Assembly (NCBI GenBank): GCA_000333855.2
Contig: CM007315.1
Span: 223,511-287,510 of the forward strand
Source: Endotrypanum monterogeii
Lineage: Eukaryota > Euglenozoa > Kinetoplastea > Trypanosomatida > Trypanosomatidae
Length of the DNA stretch: 64,000 bases
Reading direction: 5' to 3'
A program made the position numbers and the translations under genes. Below the pieces are notes generated by a model. The model searched no databases. It was not told the DNA's origin and worked only from the letters and a program-made list of their open reading frames with translations. Positions 31,740 to 43,008 of this stretch are shown here, piece by piece; position 1 is the stretch's first letter, and every line of letters starts with the position of its first letter.

Positions 31740-33780
31740 AAAAAAAATGACCATGATAATAATAAAAAAAATAAAAGCAGAGATACTCGACGTCGTCTGC
31801 CGAAGCGTCGCACGGGTGAATGTAGGTTTACAGGAAAATATCAGCGCACTGCAGAAGAAAAAAATCTCGTCCTTTGAGCGGGTGGCCTTTCCGGCAATGG
31901 AGAATGTGGAGCTGCACGCGGGGAGAGAGAGAAATGAGTTACAGTGACAACAGTTATAGCTCCCTGAGCAGACACATCACGGGTGCAAATGTACCCCCCC
32001 CCCTTCTCTCCACTGCTTCTGAGGTGCCATTGGTTTCTGCAGCAGCGAGGCGTTGTGAAATGCTCCATCAATTACAGGATTGAGGTACAGCGACAAGATG
32101 CTCCAAAGGTGGTGGTGGCGGTGCTGAGGGGAGGGGAGGGGAAGGGAAGAGAGGAGGAGCATGAGAGAAAAAAAAAGAACAGCAGGAATAGTCAGAGTGG
32201 GCCGATATGCCTGCGGAGAGACTTTTCTGGTATACCAACAACAAAAGAAACGCTTGGCGAATAGCGGTACACTCATTCACGAAGCGTTCAATGACGCCGA
32301 CGTCCGGAACTGAAGAAGAAAAAAAAAGTGAATGCATCCGCACCTTGTTTTGCGACTGCGTATTGCAGTATTTTTATTCAACGTTTATCAAGCTCGTCGA
32401 CGCCAGGAGTACACTGGGCGATGCACACCCGATTTCACCGCATTTCAGGTTCGCGATGCTTATTCGCAGACATTTCTTTTCACCTTGGCTTGTGATACCG
32501 AGCTATCTCGATTGAATCAGTCATATGGAGAAACAGAAGGGAGGAGGGGGGCTTCGGGCTCTACTTCTCTCCACGCGTGTGGCAGGTTGCCCTACAGCCG
32601 CTCTTCTCCTGCTGGTTGTCATGAAGAAAATGCATATAAAATAATCTGCGCTTCTCAAACGTCAACGAGGACGGGGGAGTCCGGCGGTCAGAATTAATCC
32701 GTGTCACGCGAGAAAACCTTCTGTCCATCATACAACAGATGCAAAACGAGTACCCCACCTTACCGTATCTCTGCGATGCTACCTATTCCAGGATCAAGGT
32801 ACACAGACCCCCCCGCAGGGACAGTAAAATCCGACTTCCCTAGGAGCGCCACTAGCTCGCCTCGTCATGGTGCGAGTTGGCACGGCGTTCAGAGGCCGTG
32901 GGACATTCCCACCATGGGGGTACTGGAGGAACTGCTATGTGCCACATGCTATGGTGTGTGCTGTTCTGTTCCCCTCACCCACTTCGCTCATGTCAACGGA
33001 TGATACGACACTCTGGACAGAGAGAGAGAAAGGAGAAATAACATAATAGTGCGACGGGTCTCCCTCCCCCTCCCTCTCACCCCTCAATTTATTTTGCGGG
33101 GCAATCTATAAAAGATCATTACGTTACCAGCGCCAACGGCGCGCCTGGTCCGCACGGCGTGGCACCAGGATATGTTGCGCAGGATCCCAGCAAGGCAGAC
33201 CCGGGGGCGCTGCGTGCCTTGGCGAGGCTGTGCGAAATAGGATGACCTGGTCGCTGGCCAAGGAGGCAGTGCCTTCTGCGCAGGTCACCAACGATAGCGT
33301 ACAAGGGGTTTCGCTGACATTGGGGCTGGGCGCGGGCACCAGAGAAGAGCTTCGAGGGATCTGGCCAGCCGCACCCCCCCCCTTCCCCACTGGAATGCGC
33401 AAAGACGCCATACATCGACCGTAGGAAGAGCTACAGCCTGAGCTGTTTTTGGGGGCCACTGTGGATCACAACACCACGCGTCGACTCTCCCGCAGAGTGC
33501 TCTGAGGGGCTGAGGTGAGGTAGTCTGGGGTTGGGGGCGGTGCCGCTACGATTTTCGCACGAGCGTCGCATTCACTCACCTCACAGTGTCTACGAGGAGT
33601 CACACACGTCTCACGCTCTTGAGGTGTTGTCTGCGCGGGTGCGAGCTCCTCGCGGCACATACCCCCCCCCCCCCCCCCACTACCGTCGATGCCCCAGCGT
33701 TCCACCACCCTTCGGCTACATGCTCCGGATGCGTGGACAGAATGAATGTCGTTGCGGCAGGTAAGTAAAAGCACGGACAG
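31740..33780 (+). pseudogene. Possible decayed element: plus-strand coding-like fragments in several frames
   Basis: This spacer holds several stretches that read like protein on the plus strand, in different frames broken by stops and shifts. Examples are 31771-31947 (ILDVVCRSVARVNVGLQENI), 32207-32515, 32640-32843 (RVTRENLLSIIQQMQNEYPT), 32701-33003, 33060-33245 (ANGAPGPHGVAPGYV), 33426-33506 (LFLGATVDHNTTRRLSRRVL) and 33690-33765 (GYMLRMRGQNECRCGR). APGPxGV, then [LY]LGxTxD, then a Cys motif is the order seen in non-LTR reverse transcriptases with a zinc-binding tail, but spacing is too short and a key Asp is His. The frame break near 32808 falls at a run of seven C. Degenerate retroelements are known in trypanosomatids; assignment here is weak. 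Confidence 0.3.
32128..32146 (+). other. Potential G-quadruplex
   Basis: Three G4 runs and one G3 run separated by one or two bases (GGGGAGGGGAGGGGAAGGG). This is a canonical quadruplex pattern on the plus strand, which is the template strand for the minus-strand unit. Confidence 0.6.
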
Positions 33781-34056
33781 GGAGTTTTTTTTTTTTTTTG
33801 CTTCAGCCCACACGCTTTGCAGAACTCACCAGTTGTCGTGCGCGAAAAGATACGAAGGAGAACACGACACTTGTACCCAATAATAATAATAGTAATAATA
33901 ATGACGAGTTGATTGGCAAGAGGCGGCGGATGCCTGGGCTTCTGATGTTTACAGTGCCATTGAAGAATTGTAGTGTTGTGGTTGAAGCTGAGCAAGAGCA
34001 GTCTCATGCCGCTCTTTTCTGTTTTGTTTTACAAATATTTATGAGCACGTTCGACG

Positions 34057-34950
34057 CTACAGTGGCAAACATTTCCCGCCGTTGAGTGTCACCGGATCCG
34101 GAGTTGTATAAGCGGCGCCTTCGCCCTCTTTGCCCCTGCCTGGCATGGACCATTCCGAATGCAGAGGCGACAGGGAGGCGGAGGGCTTGTTGACGCTCAT
34201 ATTATCACCCGAATGGGGCTGCGGTGACATGTGCGAGGCGAACAGCGCTGGCGGCATCGTTTCTTCAGGCGGAGCAGTTCTTCCGTTTTGTGTTCTCTGC
34301 AAATTGACTGAGAAGCTAGACGCCATTCCATAACCAAAGCTGGCGAAGGCCGCATAGAGTGCATTGACACGAGCGGAGAGCACATCAGACAACGACGCTG
34401 TGAGCGATCCCATGTCATTCATGACGGTATCCTCAGCGCTGGCCATGTTTGCGTTGCCTTCGATTTTTTTCCGCAGCATTTTTTCTTGTTTGCTCGTGCT
34501 GGCTGTGTTCATTTTTTCCTCGTATTTGTGAGAGTTCACCTCACTGCACTTCTTTGCCGTCTTTTCCCAGTCCTCCAGGGTGTTCTTCATTTTTTTGGTT
34601 AAGATGCACTCGGTGGTGCACACTTGCTGGAGTGTTTCCAGCTCGACGCGTATCGTGCTCATCTCGTCGGAGGTGCGCCACTTATCGTGTGCAGAAAGCA
34701 GACGAGCGGTCGCTGATGTTGTGGGGTGCACCTGCGCTGCGGTCTCCTCCCTCACGTGCATCCGCATCTCCTCCACGTCTTTGCTACTGGTTGAGAAACA
34801 ATGCATCATTTTCTCCATGGCATCGAAATATTTTTGCTGATATTTCAAAGCGTCCTTCGTCGCCTGGATTAACTCCTTCAGATTTTTGTGCGTGCTGTGC
34901 GCATGCTGTATGCGCAGCTGCTGGGTGTCGGTCATATACGTCTTGCTCAT
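34057..34950 (-). CDS. BAR-like coiled-coil protein, copy 1
   Basis: 297 residues. About residues 8-210 are predicted almost fully helical, with long charged heptad-like stretches (for example NLKELIQATKDALKYQQKYF, TIRVELETLQQVCTTECILT and MKNTLEDWEKTAKKC). The plan of three long helices with the middle one rich in Lys/Glu resembles BAR domains, dimers that sense or bend membranes. The last 90 residues are low complexity (Pro, Ser, Met, His). It is the first of three tandem genes with the same plan but low identity (34057-42110), followed by two C2 genes. No signal peptide or membrane span. The BAR label rests on pattern, not on a search; a generic coiled-coil protein is the alternative. The ATG at 34950 lies just after a C tract. 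Confidence 0.75.
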   Translation of the reverse strand: MSKTYMTDTQQLRIQHAHSTHKNLKELIQATKDALKYQQKYFDAMEKMMHCFSTSSKDVEEMRMHVREETAAQVHPTTSATARLLSAHDKWRTSDEMSTIRVELETLQQVCTTECILTKKMKNTLEDWEKTAKKCSEVNSHKYEEKMNTASTSKQEKMLRKKIEGNANMASAEDTVMNDMGSLTASLSDVLSARVNALYAAFASFGYGMASSFSVNLQRTQNGRTAPPEETMPPALFASHMSPQPHSGDNMSVNKPSASLSPLHSEWSMPGRGKEGEGAAYTTPDPVTLNGGKCLPL

Positions 34951-37491
34951 GTTGAAGGGGGGGGGGGAGGAGGCGCCAACAATATTCAGACAGACACACG
35001 TAGATAAAAGTGCAGACTATACTGCGTAGAGTGTAAGACACACACACACATACACACTCAGGTGTGGGGGGGGGGGCAACTGATGATTTTAGAGAGTATA
35101 TAAAAAAAATGCAAACTGAATCCCGTACGGGCGCAATGGGGTAAGGGTGGGGACTGATGATCGAGGTTGTTGTATCGACGACTCGTACACATCCCGTGGG
35201 CACGCGTGTTCGTGGGCAGGGCGGGAAGGGGGAATTGATGTACCCAAAAGAGGAAAGGAGAAAGATGAGTAGGGGAGATTCAAAGCACCCGGGGAGGCAG
35301 CAGGGCGTGTTTCAGTGGGCGTTGCACCTCGTCTACAAAGCAATGCGAAGGGGGGGGGGCATGGCGGCATCGTGAGCTCTAGCCCGCTTTTGTTAGTATT
35401 TTAGAAAGAACAGGACGTGTAGGGGGGATAGGGGGGGCGGATGGAGGTGTACACGCACAGCCGGCCGACCACCACTTCATCGCGAATACATGGGGAGGAG
35501 GCAATGCATCTCCATTCATTGATCAATGTGCACCCATAACAACGTACGTGTGCTTGCCTGTCTGTCTATGTTTCTTATGTTATTTTGAACCCTCTTGGCG
35601 CTTATTCCAGATATCGACAGGAATGAGCGAGATCACGAGAGTGGTTTCCCAGAAGCCCCGTGCAGGTGTAAGGAACCCGTACCCGCCTGCGTGGAGGGGA
35701 AGATGGCGACGCTGGGAGTGTCTTTAACCAAGCATCGACCTTTTTTTCCCGTGTATTGTACCACACGCCATACTTTTCTCCCCTCCGACCACTCTGTTAT
35801 TACCGATGACACCGTTCATTTCAGAGGAAAGTACGTAAAATCCACTGAAAGAAGTAAACAAAGAAAGAAAGGGCGACTCGTGTCTTTGGGGTTCCTGGCG
35901 GAAGGGAAAAGCGCAGGCTAGGTGGGTGGGGGGCAAAAAATAAAATAAATGAGATAAAAAAGGGTGAATGCAAGTACCTCAGCGTAAGCGACTTAGTGAG
36001 ATGATGATGATGTGAGGCAGGGGAGATATACTTCAATTAGCAAATCTGTGTACATATTTCTCTCCGGAGGCCGGATACATTTCTTTATTTGGAAATACAT
36101 GTGTTCGCATGTGCTGATGCAGAGAGGCGAAAGACATAATTCAAAAGTTGAATCGTTTTATTTATTGTTCCCGAAAAAAAAAAGGAATGGCGGGAGGGAG
36201 GGGTCGGATCTAAATAAAAAATAGATCTTTTCTGAAAATAATAAGTGAAAGTGATTGTGATCATCTATGATGTCTACAACAAATATGAAAGCACGCCTTT
36301 CAGATAGATATAAAGGATGGATTAATGTGCTAAAAAATATTTAAAAGCAACAACAAAAAACAAAAAATATATGTGGTGATTGCTCATCGGAACACATTTG
36401 CTCGCTCTGCACCCAAGTCGCTAGTTTTTTTTGTTTCTTTATCCTCTGCCTCTCCTTATTTCCCGTGTCCTCCGGATACAGTGCAGCCTCGATTTTTTGA
36501 GTCCTCCTCCTCCTCCGCCGCACCGCTTCCGCGAAAAACACCTCACCAGCGAAGTGGGGGATAAGAGAGTTGGGTGAAGTACTCAATGACAGTAAAAGAA
36601 AAAAAAAATTCGACACGGCCTGCTCCGAAAAGAAAGAAAATAATATTTTTTTGAATGACTTTTTTTTTGTCTCCTTTCATCCCCCCACACCCACACAAAT
36701 GCGCACAGGGGATCAAGAAGGGCGACTGGTTTATTTTTCCCAAGAAAGAAAAAATAAATAAAAAATCAGGGTTAGTGTGAAGGGGGTGGGAGGGTGGGAG
36801 GGTGGGACGGGGCTAAAGCAGGAGTCCACTCACTTTTACTTCTCTCTCTCTTTGAGGGGGGACATTGTTTTGCTTACAGATATATATATATAGATATATA
36901 TATATATATATATATAGATATGGATATATATAGATGGATATATATATATATAGATGGATATATATAGATATATATATATATATATATATTCCAGAACAAA
37001 AAAGCTCTTCCCTCCGCCACGCCTGTGGAAATCCTTCTTCTTCCCACCCCTTCCAGCGACAAACAGCAACAAAAGCAAATATAAAAAAGGAAAGAGAAAT
37101 AATAGTTCAAACATCAGCGACACCCGCGCGGAATACCAGCGAGCACTGGTGGAGGGAAGAACCTTCTTCGGGTAGACGTGGGGGAACGCAGAAAAAAAAC
37201 AAACTCATCTCACCTCGAGCGGTGAGCCGTGAGGGGAGCCACCGCAAATAGGAGCACGGCGGTGGCAACTAACTGTATGAGGGGATCACGGTATGCAGAT
37301 TATATAGAGGGGGCAAACGGAAAATAAAGAGACACTATTTCGACGTACTGTGGTACCATATCACCCGTCTCTCTGTCTTCCACGATTGATAATATTATAT
37401 ATATATATATATATACTTTCGTGTAACACACACACACACAAACGAAAAAAAAGAAAAGGTGGCGATCGCAGTGATGCGCGTACAAAATACC
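34951..37491. other. Spacer with TA/GATA repeats
   Basis: G runs of 11 or more lie at about 34957-34967 and 35066-35077. A long TA/TAGA/GGATA tract spans about 36880-36990 and a TA tract about 37397-37415. A plus-strand ORF near 35703-35921 reads MATLGVSLTKHRPFFPVYCT but has no independent support. No supported gene. Confidence 0.5.
36880..36990. repeat. TA / TAGA / GGATA compound microsatellite
   Basis: About 110 bases made almost only of TA with interspersed TAGA and GGATA units. It is the longest simple-sequence block that I noticed in the window. Confidence 0.9.
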
Positions 37492-38394
37492 TTACGTTAT
37501 CATCCCCGGTGGCGCGTTCGCTTCATACCGCAGCGGGATGCCTTGGTTGCGCACGCTTCCGGACACACGAGGGTCTACCTCGTGTGGATTGAATCTGTTA
37601 TAGTTTTGGCCATACACCCCACTCGGCGCGATGGAAGACACCTCGCTTCGCGCACTGTGCGGTCGCCTAATAACACCGGTGACAACGTCATCGTTGAGGG
37701 CCTCCAGGCTGACTACATCCATCTCCAATCGATCAGGTGCGAAGCGTTCAGCAATAAAAGCACCGTTTTTATGCATGACCTTGAAGAGCTGCGCGCTGAG
37801 TGACTTTATCGTTGCCGTGGAGTTGACGAACATTGAGTCGAGATCCCTCTGGGTCACCTCACTGCACTTGGCAATCTGTTTTTTGAGTTGGTTGCACTCT
37901 TTTCGTAGGCCCTCAACCTCAGTGCTCTCTTTTCGGGATTTCTTCTCTAAACGAGAATTTTTATGGTTGTATGTTGTCACAAGTTCATCCCGTTTGATGT
38001 ACTCGTTCAGCACCCTCGACGCGTGGTCATTGCGAGACTTCAACAATTGCGTTTGCAGGTTGAGCTGCTGGCGGACTGCGTACAGCTCCCCACTGCGCTG
38101 CCATTTGTGAATCGCACTGTGAACACGGGCCGTAGTGCTCTTCACGTCATCGGTCCTATCCGCCTGAGCTCTGTCCCTAAGGACGCCCTTGCCGAGCGCG
38201 CTGAGCAGCTCGCCATACTCCTTGTACATGGCGCCTACGTGTTCCATGGCTGTTAGGTACTGATCAAAGTTGCGCTGAGCTTGCGCGGCGCTTCGATACA
38301 ACGAGTTGTTAATTTCTTTCATCTTGCAAAGCAACTCTTTTTGTGTGCGGTACTCCGAGTGGGAGAGGTGAGGCGGCTGCGGGTCGTAGGACAT
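37492..38394 (-). CDS. BAR-like coiled-coil protein, copy 2
   Basis: 300 residues. Residues 15-225 are helical, with segments such as MKEINNSLYRSAAQAQRNFD, an AMEHVGAMYKEYGELLSALG block and a Lys/Glu-rich third helix (NSRLEKKSRKESTEVEGLRK). The pattern of hydrophobic residues and the Asp/Lys-rich third helix fit a BAR or arfaptin-type dimer. The tail (about 230-300) is polar and probably disordered, with RPHSARSEVSS and APPGMIT. It sits between two genes of the same plan. The ATG at 38394 is about 30 nt after an acceptor at 38425-38426. Membrane remodelling or vesicle sorting is expected if the fold is right. No catalytic motif is seen. Confidence 0.75.
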   Translation of the reverse strand: MSYDPQPPHLSHSEYRTQKELLCKMKEINNSLYRSAAQAQRNFDQYLTAMEHVGAMYKEYGELLSALGKGVLRDRAQADRTDDVKSTTARVHSAIHKWQRSGELYAVRQQLNLQTQLLKSRNDHASRVLNEYIKRDELVTTYNHKNSRLEKKSRKESTEVEGLRKECNQLKKQIAKCSEVTQRDLDSMFVNSTATIKSLSAQLFKVMHKNGAFIAERFAPDRLEMDVVSLEALNDDVVTGVIRRPHSARSEVSSIAPSGVYGQNYNRFNPHEVDPRVSGSVRNQGIPLRYEANAPPGMIT

Positions 38395-40811
38395 GGCTGA
38401 AACGAGTGTATGTACACCTGCGCCCTAGAATAAAAATCAGATTGTGATCGCGGGGCGGGGAGGAGGTAAGAGCGGGTGGAACGGAGGGAGTGGGTGCCGT
38501 GCTTAGAAGCGACTGTTGGGGAAGAGAATGAAGGGGGGGGGGGAACTCAGTAGAAGTCAAAGAGAAGCGGCGAGAGTGAGGTCAATGAAGGGAATGATGA
38601 GGTGGAAACATACGCAAATGATTTCATTGACAGGACCTTGAAAGCCAAGGCTCACTGAGGTTCTTCTCAACGGGCGAGTTGTAGGTAACGGGAGTTTTGA
38701 CGAGGGCTGGTGATGTATATATATATATATATGTGTGTGTGTGTATTCATGTCACACAGCTTTGTTCCCTCTTCCCTTTCCCCTTCTGCGCCACCCTACA
38801 GGACGGCCAAAGAAGGTGCAGTGTAGAGTAGCAGGCAAAAGACACTCCGCCCCCCCCCCCCCAAAAAAAAAGACATCATTCAGTGCATGGGAAGCATAAC
38901 CCCAGCACACTTCAGCAAACGCAAGGTGGCCAGGTGAAAAAAAAGAATAAAAAAAACGAGTGTGCGTGTTGGACGGAGATAGCCATGGTGAGGTAAAGCT
39001 CGGAAACACACGTCATATTCACTGATGGGGGGAGAGACAACAACTTCCCCCCTCCCCCCCCCCAAAAAAAAAAACACACCAAGCAGTATACAGCTGTCCT
39101 CTGTGTAGAATACAGAAAAGGACACAAGGAAAAAAGTGTATTTTCCTTCTCGGGTGACTCAGAGGGAATTATTTGACAGAAAGGCGCACACGCACACAGA
39201 AAGACATACCGTCTAGATATGGAAGGGCGTATTATTCGACCATCTGCAACACGTTTGTGCTCTGACGCACACGTTGTATCGTCTTTGTGGATTTCCCCGC
39301 CCTCCTCTGCAGCCGGTCTGTATCCACCCAGAATAAACATTTTCCGTATTGTAGAGTTAATCCATTCTACCCCCTTTCCCCGGAAAAAAAAAGGCTATGA
39401 TGCAGAGGAAAAAAACGTTCATGACGTGAATATTGTAGGCACATATGCTACCCACAGCTGTGTGTGTGCACGCGTGTCTGGAAGGAGGGCGGAGGAGTAG
39501 GCGACTTACTGGGTCATTTAAGTCGAGGGGACACCGTGAGAACGTGTGAAAAATATCTGACCTTTATTTATCTCTTTTTTTCTTTTTTTTAAAACTCAGA
39601 CGCTAACATTCACATTTATGTACATGCATTTGTATTGCTTGTGACCCCACGATGATGTCCACGTGTGCGCTTCCCAAGAGATACTGTGTTGATCTTCTAT
39701 GAGTTAATTTTTTTTTTTTCTAAGAAGCGTATTTTGTGTGTAACTGTGTTCCGTACGCACCTTTCTTCTCCCCCCTATGTTTTTCTCCCCACTCCACCCC
39801 CGCTACACTGCAATGGGTGAAGGCGAAGGGTGTAGCAGCGAAGCAAACGGGAATTAAGCAAGCGACAACGACAACAAAAGCGTGAATCTATCAACAATAA
39901 ATATACATATATATGTGTATTAATTTTTAATTTGAAGGGGGGGGGCGGGTCTCACTGATGATCATAAAAAATAAAAAATAAAACAGCAGGATCAACATAT
40001 AAACTTTGTAATTTTTTTTCCACTACACAACACAAAACCAACGATAATCAAACGTGTGCGTTCAACAAAGTGCTACATGTGGTGATCGTCTGTGGTAAAC
40101 ACTCCCCCTCTTCTGTCCTCCTCCCGTTCCGACTTCACCCGCGTCATCGCAACCGTGCATGACCCCAAAACAAACAAAAAGGAGGACAAGGGGGGAGGGA
40201 GGATCAACCACATCCCTATACAAAAAAAAAACTTTTTTGGAAAAGAGAGAGCAATGCGTTTAGATGATCCGGCGCAGGAAGCCGGGTAAGAGCAGCGCGA
40301 GGAAAGGAAAGGGCGACGGAAGTATCGCTGAGAGAGAATGATAAATATAAAAACAACAACAACAGAGCGGGGGGGGGGGTTGGAGACCCGCTGAGCTGCA
40401 GACTGAGGGATTTCAGTCGAGGTGGTTCCCCCACCCCCTTCATTATCATTCTTATTTTTTTTTTCCACGAGGGAGCTGAGGGAGATCTACTTGCATCCCG
40501 TACCCACTTCGAGGGATTCATGTAAGCTTGTTTACACGCACACAAAACCAGAAAAAAAAAAGAGCATATGCACAGAGCCCTCTTCCACCCCTCCCCCTTC
40601 TCCGCGAAGTCGTTGCCTGCCGTGGGAGGGACAAGAGGCTAATGGACCCCTCCCCCCTGGGGTAGAATACTGAAGAAGGGGGAAAAGCATCGAGCCACGA
40701 GAGAGGTGCGAGGGGCATAATTCTCAGCCCCCTTTTATAGATCCCGTAGAGTGACAACGACAACAGCAACGAAAAAAAAAAGTTAGAGTCAACGGAATGC
40801 GCCAAAACGAC
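38395..40811. other. Spacer with TA/TG and C/A homopolymers
   Basis: It holds a TA then TG tract at about 38716-38745, C-then-A homopolymer pairs near 38850-38870 and 39054-39075, and A-rich and T-rich stretches. Both strands near 39219-39500 have open frames of 90-140 codons that run into homopolymers; I do not support them. No supported gene. Confidence 0.5.
38425..38466 (-). promoter_or_regulatory. Predicted spliced-leader acceptor for BAR-like copy 2
   Basis: The minus strand reads a C/T-rich stretch, then TTTTTATTCTAG, with the AG at plus 38425-38426. No ATG precedes 38394. Confidence 0.6.
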
Positions 40812-42110
40812 TTACGTTTGTTTCGAGTAAGCAGCGCGCACCTCAGAGTCAGCGACACTCTCCGCCTCCATTCGCGTCAAGAAATTGGACACCAGTGCGG
40901 CGTCATGGGCTGCGAGGTATCCAGTCGGGGGATGGGGAACAGACGACACTGTCGACTTCGGACCACCCCCAAAGTTGTACAGCGGTGGCGGAGCCTTGTC
41001 CGCTACGGCTATTTGGGAGGCAGACCCAAAGTCCTCGTTTTCGGTGGTTTCCTCGACTCCTTGGCTGGCAAAAGACGCATTATTCCCCCGTGATGGGGTC
41101 GGGTCAGGAGTGGCGCTGGTTGCATGGTGTGGGGGCGCACTGTCAACCGGTTCACTGGGCGGTACTTTCACAGCGGGGGCAGCTCTCGTTGCGGGCGTCG
41201 AAGCCTCTCCTGGGTGGGTCGCAGGCGGCGGCCCATAACCTGATGCGATCTGTGTAGGGGGTTGATGCAGATTCAGTGAGCGCGTCGGCGGCGAATTTTT
41301 CTTGACGGTGTTGCGTGGGCTGCTACTCGTTTGATTTGGATCGTGTCGGCTTTCTCTTGGACCACCAGAAGCGTCCAACTCCGTGCTCATCTGCGAGCAG
41401 CGCTGCTTGATGGCGCTCTGCCGGAGTTGTTGCTGCTCTTGACGGTAGAGGTTCACAGCCTCCTCGACAGTCGCGTCCGACTTGATGAGTGCATCCACAA
41501 CAGACGTCATGAAGCCACCGTTTAGGTTCAGATAGCGCCTGAGAGCTGTTGCCGTCACTGTCTCCACCTTGTTCACCAGCACCGTAAACTTTCCCTCGAA
41601 TTCCTTCTTCAGGCGCTGCAGCTCCGACAGTGAGTTATCACGCGTCTCTAGGTAGTTGGGATACGTCTTGCTTGTCGAGAGGGCTCTGCTCTTCTCAGCG
41701 AACGACTTCTCCTTTTTATCCACGCGTCGCTTTGATTTGATGTACTTGTCAAAGGCGCGTTTCTCTGCCTTGGCCGCTTTATCCGCTTCTTTTAAAGAGA
41801 GCTTGAGCTCATCGACCGGGAGCAGCACCTCCTCATGCACGAGTTTGTTGTAGTTGCGAAAGGCAACGCCCTGTTTCATTTCTACGACCTCTTCGGAAAA
41901 GTGATGCACATATTTCTTTACCTCAGCAGAGGTGAAGCTGAGAGAGGTGAGGGCGTCGAAGGAGCGGCTGACGTGCTCCAGCGTGGTCCCGAGATCCTTC
42001 ATGAGCAACATCATTCGAGTCATGTCTTTGGTGAAAGATTTGATGGCATCGCCAACGGCCTTCATATCATCCAGCTGCTGCGGATGGATAAAATCATACA
42101 GCATCGACAT
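40812..42110 (-). CDS. BAR-like protein with long Pro-rich tail, copy 3
   Basis: 432 residues. Residues 5-230 are helical: LDDMKAVGDAIKSFTKDMTR, EVKKYVHHFSEEVVEMKQGV, a Lys-rich helix with AFDKYIKSKRRVDKKEKSFA, then SLSELQRLKKEFEGKFTVLV ending in an Asn/Gly turn. This is the most BAR-like of the three. Residues 240-410 are disordered and Pro/Ser/Thr-rich with several P-P-[ST] and PPATHP-type motifs that could bind SH3-like domains. The last 20 residues regain helix character (FLTRMEAESVADSEVRAAYS). It is the upstream-most of the three tandem copies and lies next to the C2 pair. The ATG at 42110 is 21 nt after the acceptor at 42132-42133. Confidence 0.8.
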   Translation of the reverse strand: MSMLYDFIHPQQLDDMKAVGDAIKSFTKDMTRMMLLMKDLGTTLEHVSRSFDALTSLSFTSAEVKKYVHHFSEEVVEMKQGVAFRNYNKLVHEEVLLPVDELKLSLKEADKAAKAEKRAFDKYIKSKRRVDKKEKSFAEKSRALSTSKTYPNYLETRDNSLSELQRLKKEFEGKFTVLVNKVETVTATALRRYLNLNGGFMTSVVDALIKSDATVEEAVNLYRQEQQQLRQSAIKQRCSQMSTELDASGGPRESRHDPNQTSSSPRNTVKKNSPPTRSLNLHQPPTQIASGYGPPPATHPGEASTPATRAAPAVKVPPSEPVDSAPPHHATSATPDPTPSRGNNASFASQGVEETTENEDFGSASQIAVADKAPPPLYNFGGGPKSTVSSVPHPPTGYLAAHDAALVSNFLTRMEAESVADSEVRAAYSKQT

Positions 42111-43008
42111 GAGGGGAGAGAAGAAGGTTCACTTGTGGGACGGAGAAGAGGTGGGGAAAGAACAATGGGGAAGAGCCACGCGCAATGCCCTGGATGTGCT
42201 TAGTCGTCAAAATCAAGTGCAGGTCAGCCGCAGAGCTTACTCAGGGGAGCAGTCCTGACATAGAGGGGAGGGGGTTGGCGGGTGTGTGTGAGAGAGAGAG
42301 AGACAGAATGATTCCTTGGTGGAGGGAGCTTCAGGGGAGATCCATTGTCAGGGGAGGGGGAGAAGCGCAGGAAAACGAAGGAGCACACGACTTATCCAGG
42401 CACCGCCAGTGAGGCGGGCACAGCTGGAGAGAAGGGCTCGGTGAAGGGTGGAGAGGCCGCGCACTGAGGCAGCCTTTCATTTATTATTTTCTCGATCGAA
42501 TAACTCCGAGGCCAAAAATATCACCATAGAGGAACACACAAGAGAGTTCGTGTGCGCGTGGGTGAGGGTTTTTTTTTCGTTTTTTTTTTTTTTACATTGC
42601 TAGGTTCTTCGACGATTTGTTTCATGACGACGCCCGTTAAGACATGCGTGGCATGACCGTGAGTTTGATATATATATATATATATATATATACACGTTTA
42701 TAATATAATATTATACATTGTCGGTAGCCTGTAAGTGTACTGCTGTGATGGCAGAGCTGCACCGTGCGAGTCGCTCGAGTGAAGGGAAGGGGTTTCTTCT
42801 AGCACGTTAGTCGGAGTAACGACCGCCGATGCAGATTGTTGCAGTACTGCGGGGACTGCTGACTTTTGTGTTTGTGTGTGTGTGTGACGGGGGGATTCAT
42901 ACAGCTCGCATTTGGGGAGGGGTGCTCACTGCTGTCTCGTTGCATGACGAATATCCCTTGAAGTCTAGATAGCAAAAGGATATGTTTTTTTTTTATGTGT
43001 ATGGCCTC
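42111..43008. other. Spacer with TA and GA repeats
   Basis: It contains the leader of the BAR-like copy 3, a GA tract near 42291-42302, a TA tract near 42669-42691 and a TG tract near 42870-42886. No supported gene. Confidence 0.5.
42132..42168 (-). promoter_or_regulatory. Predicted spliced-leader acceptor for BAR-like copy 3
   Basis: A C/T-rich stretch on the minus strand ends in CCCACAAG with the AG at plus 42132-42133. The ATG at 42110 is the first. Confidence 0.55.

Noticed and set aside
35703..35921. Plus-strand 73-codon ORF MATLGVSLTKHRPFF
   Set aside because: An earlier out-of-frame ATG, overlapping ORF on the other strand and no domain; not enough support.
38912..39340. 142-codon minus-strand ORF with an ATG
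   Set aside because: The second half is translated homopolymer (FFFWGGGGG, FFLFFFF), and the plus strand is open too; no coding signal.
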